DNA of 64,000 nucleotides from Megaera sp965229545. GTDB taxonomy: Bacteria > Pseudomonadota > Alphaproteobacteria > Rickettsiales > Rickettsiaceae. The notes under the pieces are model-generated. The model was given only the letters and a program-made list of their open reading frames with translations. It did no database searches and was not told the origin of the DNA. A program made the translations under genes and the position numbers. Within the stretch, counting starts at the first letter, position 1. The number at the start of each line of letters is the position of its first letter. The stretch is from positions 1-64,000 of the forward strand of contig OZ245887.1 of the NCBI GenBank assembly GCA_965229545.1. Reading direction: 5' to 3'. Below, piece by piece: positions 48,483-57,787 of this stretch.

Positions 48483-48683
48483 AGGAGTTATGGTCTTTTC
48501 TTGTTCAGCTTCCCACTTTAAAGCTCCTTCTTTGGTTTTTATATTACCAACTTGACTGATTTTAGAGTTAGGGAATTGTTCTTGATGTTCCAGTTCCCTT
48601 CTTTCGAGATCGTTAGTAATTCCTCTGTGTACTACTTTACGACCTTGACGTAATGTATAAGTATAAGTGTCTCTATTTGACAT
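48468..48683 (-). CDS. small GIY-YIG-like domain protein
   Basis: 71 residues. YTYTLRQGRKVVHRGITNDL and ERRELEHQEQFP resemble the GIY-YIG fold (YxY...GIT at the place of the second motif, followed by the Arg helix), but the first Tyr triad is reduced and the later Glu is unclear. Such short proteins occur in phage and mobile regions. It may be a nuclease relative or a binding protein. A GGAGAAATT site precedes the ATG. Confidence 0.6.
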   Translation of the reverse strand: MSNRDTYTYTLRQGRKVVHRGITNDLERRELEHQEQFPNSKISQVGNIKTKEGALKWEAEQEKTITPPKKK

Positions 48684-48816
48684 AGCAATTTCTCCTTAAT
48701 TAAAAAATTAAAGACAAACTACCTTGACTATAGAAATTGATATGATTATAATGAGATATAGGAATACATATAATTTCTAATCCGTGGGTAGTTGTCACAC
48801 ATTTTACGGATTAACA

Positions 48817-48849
48817 AAAAAGTCAGAGGTATAAACTTTGGCTTTTTTA
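48817..48849 (-). terminator. probable terminator
   Basis: A-rich and T-rich arms (AAAAAAGTC / GGCTTTTTT) form a stem of about 10 pairs with one mismatch, downstream of the minus-strand gene ending at 48931. Confidence 0.45.
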
Positions 48850-48930
48850 TTCTTATCAAAATAATCTATATCATATAATCCCTCTAATTGCAATAATTCC
48901 TTGATTTAACAGGGTAGGGCGCTGGGTTTT

Positions 48931-49477
48931 TTATTTTGCAATTTCTTCTAGCTCCTTTTTCTTTATTGAAATAACAGTGTAAGCTATATCACCAGAATTA
49001 TAATAAATAGTGCTATAATCTTCGCTCCAGTTAGATTTGTCTTCAAATAGGTACTCTAAAGGAATTGGTTGTAAAGGAACTCTTGGACTGGAAAAAGATT
49101 TGCAACCATATTAAGTTGAGTTTCTTATTACGAGCAAGCTGTAATAATGTAAAAAGCTCCTGCGGCACTAACTTGTGCTCATCACTTTCAAACATACGCT
49201 TAAACCTTTCATCGTTGTAATCAGGATTAGATTTGTACGTAACTGAATTTGCATATATTGCTAAGGCGTCTTTTAAAGGCATTGATATATTAAACACTCT
49301 GATAAACCAGTTGCAAATCTCATGATTTATACCTTTTGCTTCTAAATAAATAACAAATCCGAAAGCCAACAGTGTTGCGCTAAGCGCATATAAAACATTA
49401 AGTCCCATAAAATACTCGCAAATTATATAAGGTATTGAATTAATATCGGTGTCATAATCCCTCCAGTTTTTAATCAA
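48931..49477 (-). pseudogene. unknown membrane-associated protein, frameshifted
   Basis: From ATG 49477 the frame gives IICEYFMGLNVLYALSATLL and AFGFVIYLEAKG (one membrane helix) and then a soluble part with FKRMFESDEHKLVPQELFTL. After IWLQIF it runs into an unlikely tail, while another frame continues SSPRVPLQPIPLEYLFEDKS and AYTVISIKKKELEEIAK to a stop at 48931. A single indel between about 49080 and 49120 would join them into about 180 residues. Function not recognised. Confidence 0.5.
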
Positions 49478-49483
49478 TAAATC

Positions 49484-49512
49484 TTGACAAATAGGGAGAA
49501 ATTACGTACAAT
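49484..49512 (+). promoter_or_regulatory. strong sigma-70 type promoter
   Basis: TTGACA (49484-49489), 17-base spacer, TACAAT (49507-49512). It points rightwards, away from the minus-strand gene at 49477, into a stretch that has no plus-strand gene before a hairpin terminator. Confidence 0.72.
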
Positions 49513-49518
49513 AATTTC

Positions 49519-49575
49519 AACTTATCTATCACACATCATAAGTTATACAAGCCAGTTCCAACTGGCTTTTTTTTA
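49519..49575 (+). ncRNA. candidate small RNA (about 57 nt)
   Basis: Bounded by the promoter at 49484-49512 and the terminator at 49550-49575. There is no start codon with a useful frame in between. It lies in a mobile-looking cluster between two minus-strand genes. No known RNA family is recognised. Confidence 0.5.
49550..49575 (+). terminator. intrinsic terminator
   Basis: AGCCAGTT, two C, AACTGGCT, followed by seven further T. A textbook rho-independent terminator on the plus strand. Confidence 0.85.
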
Positions 49576-49649
49576 TGCGCTAGTCATTCATCTGGATTTT
49601 CTAATTTTTCTACTCTTTTGTCTAACCGGTTTATGACATTCTCTAAATG

Positions 49650-49859
49650 TCATATTGCTTCTTTTATTGGTTGAGTAATAAGGTATGTATATAATCCCAT
49701 TCCAATAAAAATACTTACTTTATCAGTTACTCCATCGCCAAATACGCCATCAATAATATATTTAGATAATGCAGTTACGACATAAACGATACCACCCAAA
49801 ATAGCAGTTAATAAAATAATCCCTAGAATTGCTGGTGTCCATTCTAGCCACTTCTTCAT
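49650..49859 (-). CDS. small two-helix membrane protein
   Basis: 69 residues from ATG 49859: MKKWLEWTPAILGIILLTAI, second hydrophobic helix at VSIFIGMGLYTYLI. Two membrane segments and a short soluble loop resemble holin-like or toxin-like peptides, but this is only topology. The ATG overlaps the stop of the winged-helix gene (TGATG), so the two are translationally coupled. Confidence 0.65.
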   Translation of the reverse strand: MKKWLEWTPAILGIILLTAILGGIVYVVTALSKYIIDGVFGDGVTDKVSIFIGMGLYTYLITQPIKEAI

Positions 49860-50170
49860 CAATCATTCTCCATAGCTTTTTTGTTCTGATATAACTGTAA
49901 AATATAGTCCAGTTTTTCTGAATTTACTTGAAATGAGTCTTGTTTACTTCCCGTCTTTTTGATACGTGTAATAAACCCTTTTTTTTCAAATTTTTTTAAA
50001 TTAAGATATATAGATGGGCGAGATAGGTTAGCGTTCTTCATCAAGTAAGTGCAACTAGCATTTACAACGTTTTCTACACTTAAACCAACTAATATTTTAA
50101 GCATATTTCTTTGAGATTTTGTATATGGTTCAAAATCTTCTATAGCTTTTAATAATAATGTTTTATCCAC
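49859..50170 (-). CDS. winged-helix DNA-binding protein
   Basis: 103 residues. YLMKNANLSRPSIYLNLKKF and EKKGFITRIKKTGSKQDSF form a helix-turn-helix with a wing, as in MarR/ArsR-type or plasmid replication regulators. An N-terminal helix pair (QRNMLKILVGLSVENVVNAS) probably dimerises. It is likely a regulator of this small cluster, with a divergent intergenic region (50171-50329) that contains two AATTAGTGT repeats. Confidence 0.65.
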   Translation of the reverse strand: MDKTLLLKAIEDFEPYTKSQRNMLKILVGLSVENVVNASCTYLMKNANLSRPSIYLNLKKFEKKGFITRIKKTGSKQDSFQVNSEKLDYILQLYQNKKAMEND

Positions 50171-50193
50171 AGTAATACACTTTATATAGTTTT

Positions 50194-50278
50194 AATTAGT
50201 GTTGATATGTAATCTTTTTTATAAAAATTTCAAGGAAAATAAAAATAATCATTGACATGAATAAAATTAGTGTATAAG
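50194..50278. promoter_or_regulatory. divergent control region with repeated AATTAGTGT
   Basis: AATTAGTGT occurs at 50194-50202 and 50265-50273, 71 bases apart. TTGACA at 50252-50257 with TATAAG at 50273-50278 (15-base spacing) may drive the rightward genes, and the second repeat touches this -10. Operator function for the adjacent winged-helix protein is inference. Confidence 0.35.
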
Positions 50279-50329
50279 AGGTAACTTGAAACCCTAAAAG
50301 TTATCTTTATTTTCAACTAAATAAAATTT

Positions 50330-50596
50330 ATGCCTCTAATCGTAGATACTCATTTAATAGTAAAAGAATTAATAGACGCTGGAGCTTCTGAGAAGCAGGC
50401 GGAAGTACTAGTCAGGAGGTTCGTTGCTAGAGATGAGGTCGAGTCATTAAACAGTCAATTAGCTACAAAATCCGATATTTTAAAACTTGAGTCTGAAATA
50501 AAACTAACTAATAGTAGTATTAGTTGGCTTAAGATAATTGCTATTGCTAATCTAGGCGCATTGGTTAGTGGTATTATAGGTATCTTATTCAAATGA
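50330..50596 (+). CDS. DUF1640-like coiled-coil membrane protein
   Basis: 88 residues. The start VDTHLIVKELIDAGASEKQA followed by EVLVRRFV matches the N-terminal pattern of DUF1640 (CCDC90-like) proteins. Then comes a coiled coil (DEVESLNSQLATKSDILKLE) and a C-terminal membrane helix (IIAIANLGALVSGIIGILFK). Such genes are widespread in alpha-Proteobacteria, often next to mobile genes; the function is unknown. The stop overlaps the next ATG (ATGA). Confidence 0.68.
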   Translation: MPLIVDTHLIVKELIDAGASEKQAEVLVRRFVARDEVESLNSQLATKSDILKLESEIKLTNSSISWLKIIAIANLGALVSGIIGILFK

Positions 50597-50757
50597 AAGT
50601 AGAAATTTTAGATATTGTATTTTTAGGTTGTATAGTAGCCATAGCTTCATTTGTCTTGATTTCTGATAAGATGTCAAAGATAAATACTAATGCAAGATGG
50701 ATTATAGCTATTGGTTTGCTAATTGTAGGTATTTTGCTAAAAAATACCTTTATTTAA
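50593..50757 (+). CDS. small membrane protein, two helices
   Basis: 54 residues: MKVEILDIVFLGCIVAIASF and WIIAIGLLIVGILLKNTFI, joined by a polar loop. Coupled to the DUF1640-like gene by a 4-base overlap. No family recognised. The stretch 50758-50966 after it holds nothing I can identify. Confidence 0.55.
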   Translation: MKVEILDIVFLGCIVAIASFVLISDKMSKINTNARWIIAIGLLIVGILLKNTFI

Positions 50758-50982
50758 GTATTGCGTAGTAAAAACGTATATGCTACGCTGTTGTTTAACA
50801 AAGTTTGGATACTCCGTAAATTAGAATTGGTTTGCGTGATTATCTGTTATTTACTTGCTAGGTTCTTGCGATTAGTGGATTCTAGCTAGTGTTTTTTTGT
50901 CTTTGCTGCTGAATACATATTCTATATTCTAGAAATTTACACACTTATTTAACCCAATAGAATGATTTATTCTAAATATGTG

Positions 50983-51011
50983 TTGACAGAAGATTCTAAA
51001 GTATATACCAT
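50983..51011 (+). promoter_or_regulatory. candidate tlc promoter (copy 2)
   Basis: TTGACA at 50983-50988 and the same weak -10 options as in copy 1, 42 bases before the ATG. The duplicate therefore brought its own promoter. Confidence 0.4.
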
Positions 51012-51052
51012 GCGGTCCTGACCAATAACAATTTATCAGGTAGATATAGATT

Positions 51053-52600
51053 ATGGCGTCAGAACCCCAGAATGATACCTCTAATAGCGATTTCTTTAAT
51101 TCCGATTTATCTTCCTCAAAATTTAGCAAAATAATTGATTATTTATGGCCGGTTCATAGGCACGAACTACCTAAGTTTTTGCTTATAACTCTACTTATGT
51201 TTTCCATACTTTTGATTCAGAATTTAATCAGAGCAATGAAAGATAGTGTTGTTAATACGATGATTGGCACTGAAACAATTGCTTTTTTAAAATTTTGGGG
51301 TGTTTTGCCCGCAGCTTTTCTGGTAACAATAATTTATGTAAAGTTAGTTAGCATAATGAAAGGTGAAACCATTTTTTACCTTATTATGTCTGTTTTTTTA
51401 AGTTTCTTTGGTTTGTTTGCTTTTGTTTTATTTCCCAATTACCAATACTTCCATCTAGACCCTACCTATGCTAGCCATCTTGGGTCTATATACCCGAACT
51501 TAAAATGGTTTATATTATTACTATCTAACTGGAGTTTTTCTTTATTTTATATAATTGCGGAGTTATGGCCAAATGCTGTGTTTGCCTTACTATTCTGGCA
51601 ATTTGTAAATAGAATTACTACAGTCGAAGAATCAAAAAGATTTTATCCTTTATTTGGATTGCTTGGCCAAACGGGTCTTTATATAGCTGGTACTTTTTTA
51701 ATGAATTTATCGAATATGAGCAATTACATTATCAGTAATTTTTCTACTAATGCCGATAAAAGCGTTGTTTCGATCCAAATAGTAATATCTTTTGTCCTTG
51801 CCTTAGGTTTGTTGGCTTTGGTCGCATTCTGGTTAATTAATACTAAAATTCTTGATCAGGAAACTATAAATACTCTGAAATTTAAGGTCAAAAAAAATCA
51901 TCTTTCTCTAAAAGAGAGTTTTAAAATGATTATTGAATCAAGATATATAAGGCTTATAACAGTCTTATTATTTTGCTACGGGCTTGCCATAAATTTAGTT
52001 GAAGGTCCTTGGAAAGCAGCAGCAAATAAACTTTACACTAATCCTACAGATTTTGCTGTTTTTGTTGGCAGTTATCTTAGTTATACAGGATTATTAACTA
52101 TTTTCTTTGTTATTGTGGGGTCAAATCTGGTGAGAAGACTCGGTTGGTTTTCTGCAGCTATTATTACTCCGCTTATGATGTTAATTACCGGGAGCCTCTT
52201 CTTTATGATATCGAATTTTGATGCGGTAGGAAGCTTGTTAGTTACCTTTTTCGTTATGACTGATCCTTTAATGCTTGCAGTTTTGATCGGAGCAATTCAA
52301 AATGTTTTTAGCAAATCAAGTAAATACACTTTTTTTGATAGTACGAAAGAAATGGCATACGTACCACTTGAGGATGAATTAAAAACCAAGGGTAAGGCAG
52401 CGGCAGATATGATCGGTACGAAGCTTGGTAAATCGGCAAGTGCATTTGTACAATCAATGATTTTTATTATAATTCCTACTGCTACTTATCATTCAATTTC
52501 TACTTTCTTAATGGTTATATTTCTAATTATTTGTATAGTTTGGGTCTGGACCGTAGTAGAATTGAATAAGGAATATAAAAATCTTTGCAGAAATAAATAA
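51053..52600 (+). CDS. tlc: ATP/ADP-translocase-type nucleotide carrier (Tlc4-like)
   Basis: An inner-membrane carrier of the Tlc family with which rickettsiae take up nucleotides from the host cytosol. 515 residues with about 12 membrane helices. Family marks: RAMKDSVVNTMIGTETIAFL, LKFWGVLPAAFL, SFSLFYIIAELWPNAVFALL-FWQFVN, AINLVEGPWKAAANKLY, and SKYTFFDSTKEMAYVPLEDE. From memory it is closer to Tlc4 of R. prowazekii than to the ATP/ADP exchanger Tlc1; Tlc4 is reported to carry nucleotides other than ATP. The exact substrate cannot be read from the sequence. Confidence 0.9.
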   Translation: MASEPQNDTSNSDFFNSDLSSSKFSKIIDYLWPVHRHELPKFLLITLLMFSILLIQNLIRAMKDSVVNTMIGTETIAFLKFWGVLPAAFLVTIIYVKLVSIMKGETIFYLIMSVFLSFFGLFAFVLFPNYQYFHLDPTYASHLGSIYPNLKWFILLLSNWSFSLFYIIAELWPNAVFALLFWQFVNRITTVEESKRFYPLFGLLGQTGLYIAGTFLMNLSNMSNYIISNFSTNADKSVVSIQIVISFVLALGLLALVAFWLINTKILDQETINTLKFKVKKNHLSLKESFKMIIESRYIRLITVLLFCYGLAINLVEGPWKAAANKLYTNPTDFAVFVGSYLSYTGLLTIFFVIVGSNLVRRLGWFSAAIITPLMMLITGSLFFMISNFDAVGSLLVTFFVMTDPLMLAVLIGAIQNVFSKSSKYTFFDSTKEMAYVPLEDELKTKGKAAADMIGTKLGKSASAFVQSMIFIIIPTATYHSISTFLMVIFLIICIVWVWTVVELNKEYKNLCRNK

Positions 52601-52712
52601 TAGTTATTTTGATTAAGCTATTGTTATTTAATGTTTGTCCAAAATTATTTATTATTTCCTAGGCACAATCCGCTAGAATTTCTACCAACGATCTAAAATA
52701 CTTTTCACATCT

Positions 52713-52729
52713 AAAGCAAGCCGTTACAA
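52713..52729. repeat. fragment of the MITE end
   Basis: AAAGCAAGCCGTTACAA matches the right tip of the 37090-37617 element (AAAGCAAGCCGCTACAA) with one difference. It lies just outside the duplicated tlc segment. Confidence 0.6.
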
Positions 52730-52806
52730 CTTTTTCCAAGTATCTAAAAATACTATTTCTGTCGCCAGTTTCTAAAAGTAAAACCTATTCAAAAGTAGGC
52801 TTGCCT

Positions 52807-52833
52807 AAAAAATACCAATCTTGGGTATTTTTT
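52807..52833. terminator. hairpin terminator
   Basis: AAAAAATACC and GGTATTTTTT form a 10-bp stem with a loop of about 7 bases and A/T-runs on both sides. It can serve tlc on the plus strand and asmA on the minus strand. Confidence 0.7.
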
Positions 52834-53984
52834 TGTTCTAATTGTACACCTCATTAATATCTTTCAAACACTAATAAATATTAAAAGATATTTTTATCTT
52901 ACTCCTTAATCGTTTATGGTAGGTATCTTCAGACTATTTAAATAACCCCTTTAATTGCTTTTTAACCTGAGATTCTAATTCTTTAGCCGGACTTTTTTGT
53001 TCAATTGGATTAGATTCTTGAGAGCTCGCCGGTTCCGGTGAAAGATTTTTATCATTTTCTGTACCACCACCAATAATACCTTTTAATATATCCTCAAGTT
53101 TTTTATTTTTTCTTATATTATCTATTACATTAGTTAAGACATTTTTTATTAAATGCTCTTGTAGTGCTTTTGTATCTAATTTATGTTGCGGATTATCCAA
53201 GGTTCCGTAAATATGAGCTTTTAAAGGAGGCATCGATTTTATATCGATATTTATTGTGCTGTTTACATCTATTGTATATTTTGCAAGATTAACGCCGATA
53301 GCTGCCATATTTACAGAAGATATATCTAAATTACATTTAGTAATGTTAGCAATTCCATCTGTTAAGTTGGTATCAATTTCCAATTCATTAAAAGAGGTTT
53401 CTCCACCGGAGAATGAAGAATCAAGATTTTTTAGAAAACTATCGAGATTTTTGATGTTTTTTAAGCTATTGAGTATTTTCTGTAAGTCAAAACCACTAAT
53501 TTTACCATTAGTAGCTGTTAGCCTAGCATTACCAAACAAATTGCTTATATATTGGTATTCAGTTTGACCGCTGGTTTTTAAATCGGTATCAAAATTGACT
53601 TTACCTTCAGTAACTTTAATTTTTTTCCACTGGGAATCATATTCTTTAGGTGTGCTCCTTTTAAACTTGCTTTTAAACTTGCCCCTTGGGATTGCTCAGA
53701 CGTAACCTGGCCTGACGCTTCTAAATGGCCTCCATATAAATTTCCGCTTAAAGATTTTAAATGTAAAATTCCGTCGGTTAATTTCACAACTGTTTTTATA
53801 TTATCAAATAGTAGTTCTCCTTTAATAACTTTCTGAATTGTTATTGCAGCATCACCATCCATTTTATTAAAAAATGATAAATCTATTCTACTCTTTGACC
53901 AAGGATACGTACTAACTGATTGCTCATTTTTAGCGTTTAAATTACTAGTGGTAGGTGAAGTATTACTGCTTGTTATGCCATCTA

Positions 53985-55116
53985 TTACTCTAGCCTTTAA
54001 ATATTGAACATTATATAGTAGCATAAGCTATTTCTTTCTTTTTCAAATAATTTTGAATTTTTATACCATTAAACTGCATTTGTGTTAAATAGGACCGTAC
54101 ATTAATTGTTAAATCTTTTACTGATTTTAGTACTCGAAAATTATTAGAGTTAGCTTTGACATCTTGGTTTACAAGTTCTTGTGGATTCATATCAGGACAA
54201 TATGATGGTAAATAAAACAATTCTAGCTTGTCCTTATGTCTTTCTACATAAGCTTTTACCTTTTTACTGTGATGCACTCTATGATTATCTAATATCAAAA
54301 ATATTTTCTGCTTAATTTGTCTGATCAGTCTACCTAAAAATTCAATACACTTTTTGCTGGTAAAATTATCTTCAAATACCATCCAGTTCATAAACCCTTG
54401 CGGACTAATAGCAGCTAGCATATTACATTTAAATCTTGAGCCACTTCTCTTGATTGCTGGGGTCTTGCCTTTAAGACCATATGTTTTACCTCGATTATCT
54501 GTTGATTGTATCCCCATTTCATCTCCCCAATAAATTCTAGCACTTTCTTTCATTGCACGAGACTTGATTTCTGGATATGTGACTGTTAACCATTCTTTTA
54601 TCTTCTCTGGATTACGTTGATAGGCTGATTTAATTGGTTTTTGAGACGTAAAACCCAATCTATTCATAATTTTTCTTATAGAACGCCTGTTATACTGATA
54701 AAGGTAATTGGATTCTATATATTCTTGTACCACTTTACTATTCCATAACGTATAATCCATTCCCAATTCATCAGGTGTATATGATAAAATTTTAGATTTT
54801 AATTCCTCTTCTTGATTTTTACTGATTTTAGATCCTGTTCCTACCTTTACTCCTCGCTTCTTATAGCGAAAGCTTTCTTCCTTATAAATTTTGTACTCTT
54901 TAGGATATTTCCATATAGAACTCCTAGAAAACCCAAAGGTAATAGATGCTTGTTTCTTGCTTATTCCATGTATAACTATTGCTTCCACTGCTTTCTTTCT
55001 TAATATCTTGAGATCGCTTGGTGATAATTTTTTATTAGACATTTTGTTATTACTCTTGATACAATATCATTATATCATTTCTCTAATGTTAGTTCAATAT
55101 TTAAAGGCCGGAGTAA
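53985..55116 (-). mobile_element. IS630-family element, copy h, inside asmA
   Basis: 1132 bp, TA at 53983-53984 and 55117-55118. Confidence 0.95.
54011..55042 (-). CDS. IS630-family transposase (copy h)
   Basis: 343 residues, triad intact, with the private changes IWKYPKEY, ILSYTPDE, LTQMQFN and NYLKKKE. The Leu to Pro change lies in a DNA-binding helix and may weaken it. Confidence 0.9.
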   Translation of the reverse strand: MSNKKLSPSDLKILRKKAVEAIVIHGISKKQASITFGFSRSSIWKYPKEYKIYKEESFRYKKRGVKVGTGSKISKNQEEELKSKILSYTPDELGMDYTLWNSKVVQEYIESNYLYQYNRRSIRKIMNRLGFTSQKPIKSAYQRNPEKIKEWLTVTYPEIKSRAMKESARIYWGDEMGIQSTDNRGKTYGLKGKTPAIKRSGSRFKCNMLAAISPQGFMNWMVFEDNFTSKKCIEFLGRLIRQIKQKIFLILDNHRVHHSKKVKAYVERHKDKLELFYLPSYCPDMNPQELVNQDVKANSNNFRVLKSVKDLTINVRSYLTQMQFNGIKIQNYLKKKEIAYATI

Positions 55117-56908
55117 TAAATTCAAGGTGGACATTTTCAAATTTAATAAAATTTTTGGTTTGGTATTAGATAAATTTAAACTCAGTAGACCGTTAATATT
55201 AAGAGGAGTATTATTTAATAAAAAAATAGATTTATCTATAGATACTTCAATAAGTTTTTTTAAATCTCCTTCCACTTTTGCAGATAAAGAATAATTTCCA
55301 AGTCCTGAGTTTGGAGTGGATTTTTGTAATTGTCCTAAAGTTTGACCTAAATTATTTCCGGCGCTAAGTAAAGTTAAAGATGGTTTTATATTATCTCCTA
55401 AAATAATATCACCTTTAATAATATTAGTAGTTTTTGCTGCTATAATTATATTATCAGTTTTAAATTGATCCTTTATTTTGGTAGTTTCTCCCTTAATTTG
55501 CAGCTCATCAATATTAACAGGTAAATCTATAGCAAATAAGCCAGTAAAGGATTTTAAATAGTTAGTGTTTAAATCATAAGCTATGGTTAAATCTTTATCC
55601 CAATTTTTTAGAGCCAAGCTACCGCTTAAGCTAGCTTTATCCACTATCAAATTTATATCTTTTAAAAGAAGCTGCTGACCCAAATAGGATAAATTTGTTG
55701 AGAAAGAAAAAGGTTGGCTAATTATAGAAGCCGGTAAATCTTTAGTGCTAAATTTTAATGCGCTAATTATAGGTTCAAGTGCAGTGGCTTTTATGTATAT
55801 CTTCTCGTGTAAGTCTTTATCAGTTCGAGCCAGAGGATTAAGGATAATATCTGCATTGCCTGGGTTTAATTTAAGCATTAAATCAGCTTCGTTTTTTTCA
55901 ATATTGCAATTGGAGCTACCTTTAGCAATTAATTCTCCAAAATTAATCTCGATATCAGTAACTTTTACTAAGTTTTTATCGGCATTAATATTTAAAGCAA
56001 GTTTGTGTTTTACGTTATCCTCAATATTAAGGTTGGGTATCAAATTTTTAAGATTTTTAGCATCTCCCTCTAGCTACAACTTACCGATAAAAGCTACAGT
56101 TTGAGGATCAAAATTACCTGATAAATTAATTTCTTCTTTTAAGATAGTTACATTTGCTTTTAAAGCCATTACTTCCTTATTCTCTTTGACCTCGCCTTTG
56201 ATATTATAATCTTTGTTAGTAGAATAAAATTCACAGGTTAAGTTATTAGGTCCGCGGAAGTTTTTGATTTGTAGATTATCAATTCCAAAAACCTTTAAAT
56301 CGGAATCTGTATTAGTTGCTTCAATATAATTTATTTTAGCTTCTATAATCTTAAGAGAGTTTATATATAGCTCACTTTTTTCCTGATTTTTTGAAGATTC
56401 TCCGTTAGAATTTTTTTCAGGTGATACTGATTTTGAAAAATCCCAAGAACTAGAGCCATTTGCCATATGCTCAAGGTTAATAACAGGATTATTAACTTCT
56501 ATTTCAGAAATTACTATATTTCCAGTAAGCAAAGAGAATAAAGATACAGAGGCTGTTACTTCTTTAGCTTCAAAGAGGGAAGGGTAATGCGCTCCCGGTA
56601 TTGATGAAAGTTTGATATCTTTAATCTTAATTTCTGGATTTGGTAATAAGGATAAGCTTATCGGTCCATTTATTTTTAATTCCCTTCCTATTGCTTCTTT
56701 AACTTTTTGAGAAGCTATTACTTTGTATTTATCTAAGGGGACAAAAAATGGAATTAGTAGTAATAAAAGAAGATCACAAAAAAGCAGTAAAACTGAGTAT
56801 TTAAAAAGTTTCTTCACCTGGATATCCTTTCCTTAATCTATTTTAGTAATTCAATGATTGTATATAAATTTATTTTAACAAGCAAGATAGTTAAGATTTT
56901 ATTGATAT

Positions 56909-57682
56909 TCAGCTTGAATAAGGATTTTTCATAACACAAGCAAAGTAATTGACGTCAATATCATCCGATAAATACCAGGTATTAGTTATAATATCGAATT
57001 TTAAACCGGTAAGATTTTTTAATCGAAAATTATTCGCTTCAAGCATTTTGCATAATTCTGAGGGTTTTAAAAACTTAGAGTAATCATGAGTATTACTAGG
57101 GACCCATTTTAATATATATTCGGCAGCAATTATTGCTTGAGCATAAGATTTTATAGTACGGTTAATAGTTGATAGGATAAGCATTCCAGTTGGCTTTAAC
57201 AATCTCAACAAATTTTGGATAAATGCACTTTGATTCGATACGTGTTCTAAAACTTCCAAACATAGTACCACATCATGTAACTGAGCTGGATAATTACTGA
57301 TATACTCCTCAACAGTAGTATTAATTGGATTTATATCGAGGTTATTACTGCTTGTGTATTCTGATAATGCTTTTATATTGTAAGAATTTGCATCAATAGC
57401 TGTAACTTTCGCTCCTAACTGGTAAATAGGAACACTTATTAAACCACCGCCGCAACCAACATCTATAATATTAAGTTTTTTTAAAGATTTTGGATTACCA
57501 TCTCCATTTTCTATACTATTAAAATGCTCTGCAATTTTATCATTAATATATTGAATTCTAAGAGGATTTATTTGATGTAAAATCTTGAACTCCCCGGATT
57601 TATTCCACCATTCTTTTGATGTCTTATTAAATTTGTTTAATTCATTTTGATCCACTGATGATTTTTTATCCATAGAATTCAC
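56909..57682 (-). CDS. ubiG: ubiquinone biosynthesis O-methyltransferase
   Basis: Carries out the two O-methylations of ubiquinone synthesis with SAM. Family marks: EWWNKSGEFKILHQINPLRI, SAM motif I IIDVGCGGGLISVPI, VTAIDANSYNI, VVLCLEVLEHVSN, LSTINRTIKSYAQAIIAAEY and KWVPSNTHDYSKFLKPSEL. The length of 257 aa is normal. MDKKSS three codons in is an alternative start. It is divergent from lysC across 105 bases. Confidence 0.94.
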   Translation of the reverse strand: MNSMDKKSSVDQNELNKFNKTSKEWWNKSGEFKILHQINPLRIQYINDKIAEHFNSIENGDGNPKSLKKLNIIDVGCGGGLISVPIYQLGAKVTAIDANSYNIKALSEYTSSNNLDINPINTTVEEYISNYPAQLHDVVLCLEVLEHVSNQSAFIQNLLRLLKPTGMLILSTINRTIKSYAQAIIAAEYILKWVPSNTHDYSKFLKPSELCKMLEANNFRLKNLTGLKFDIITNTWYLSDDIDVNYFACVMKNPYSS

Positions 57683-57787
57683 AAGTTATAAGAAAGTAGT
57701 TTAATTAATAAATTGTTCTTCAAAAGGTTACTGCAAACTGATAGAATGTTCAACGATTAAAATAACCGATATCTATAAGCAATATTT

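Larger units (their letters stand above)
50967..52702 (+). repeat. duplicated segment, copy 2 (intact tlc)
   Basis: The counterpart of 32654-35524. It carries the tail of the APH-type gene (52659-52702) without its body, so this is the derived copy. Beyond 52702 similarity stops, and 11 bases later lies a fragment of the MITE end. Confidence 0.9.
52934..56817 (-). pseudogene. asmA: asmA-family protein, decayed and split by IS630
   Basis: AsmA-type proteins are large inner-membrane-anchored periplasmic proteins linked to lipid transport to the outer membrane. From ATG 56817: membrane segment (YSVLLLFCDLLLLLLIPFFV), then the AsmA N-domain (RELKINGPISLSLLPNPEIK, SSIPGAHYPSLFEAKEVTAS). A TAG at about 56066 interrupts after AFIGKL (next LEGDAKNLKN). 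IS630 copy h sits at 53985-55116. A frameshift at an A7 run near 53622 separates GAHLKNMIPS from KIKVTEGKVNFDTD. The C-terminal AsmA_2 region (LTATNGKISGFDLQKILNSL) and a polar tail end at 52934. Without the lesions it would be about 910 residues. Confidence 0.88.

Noticed and set aside
50194..50273. Iterated AATTAGTGT as a plasmid replication origin (iterons)
   Set aside because: Only two copies, no replication initiator with recognisable domains, and the window is otherwise chromosomal.
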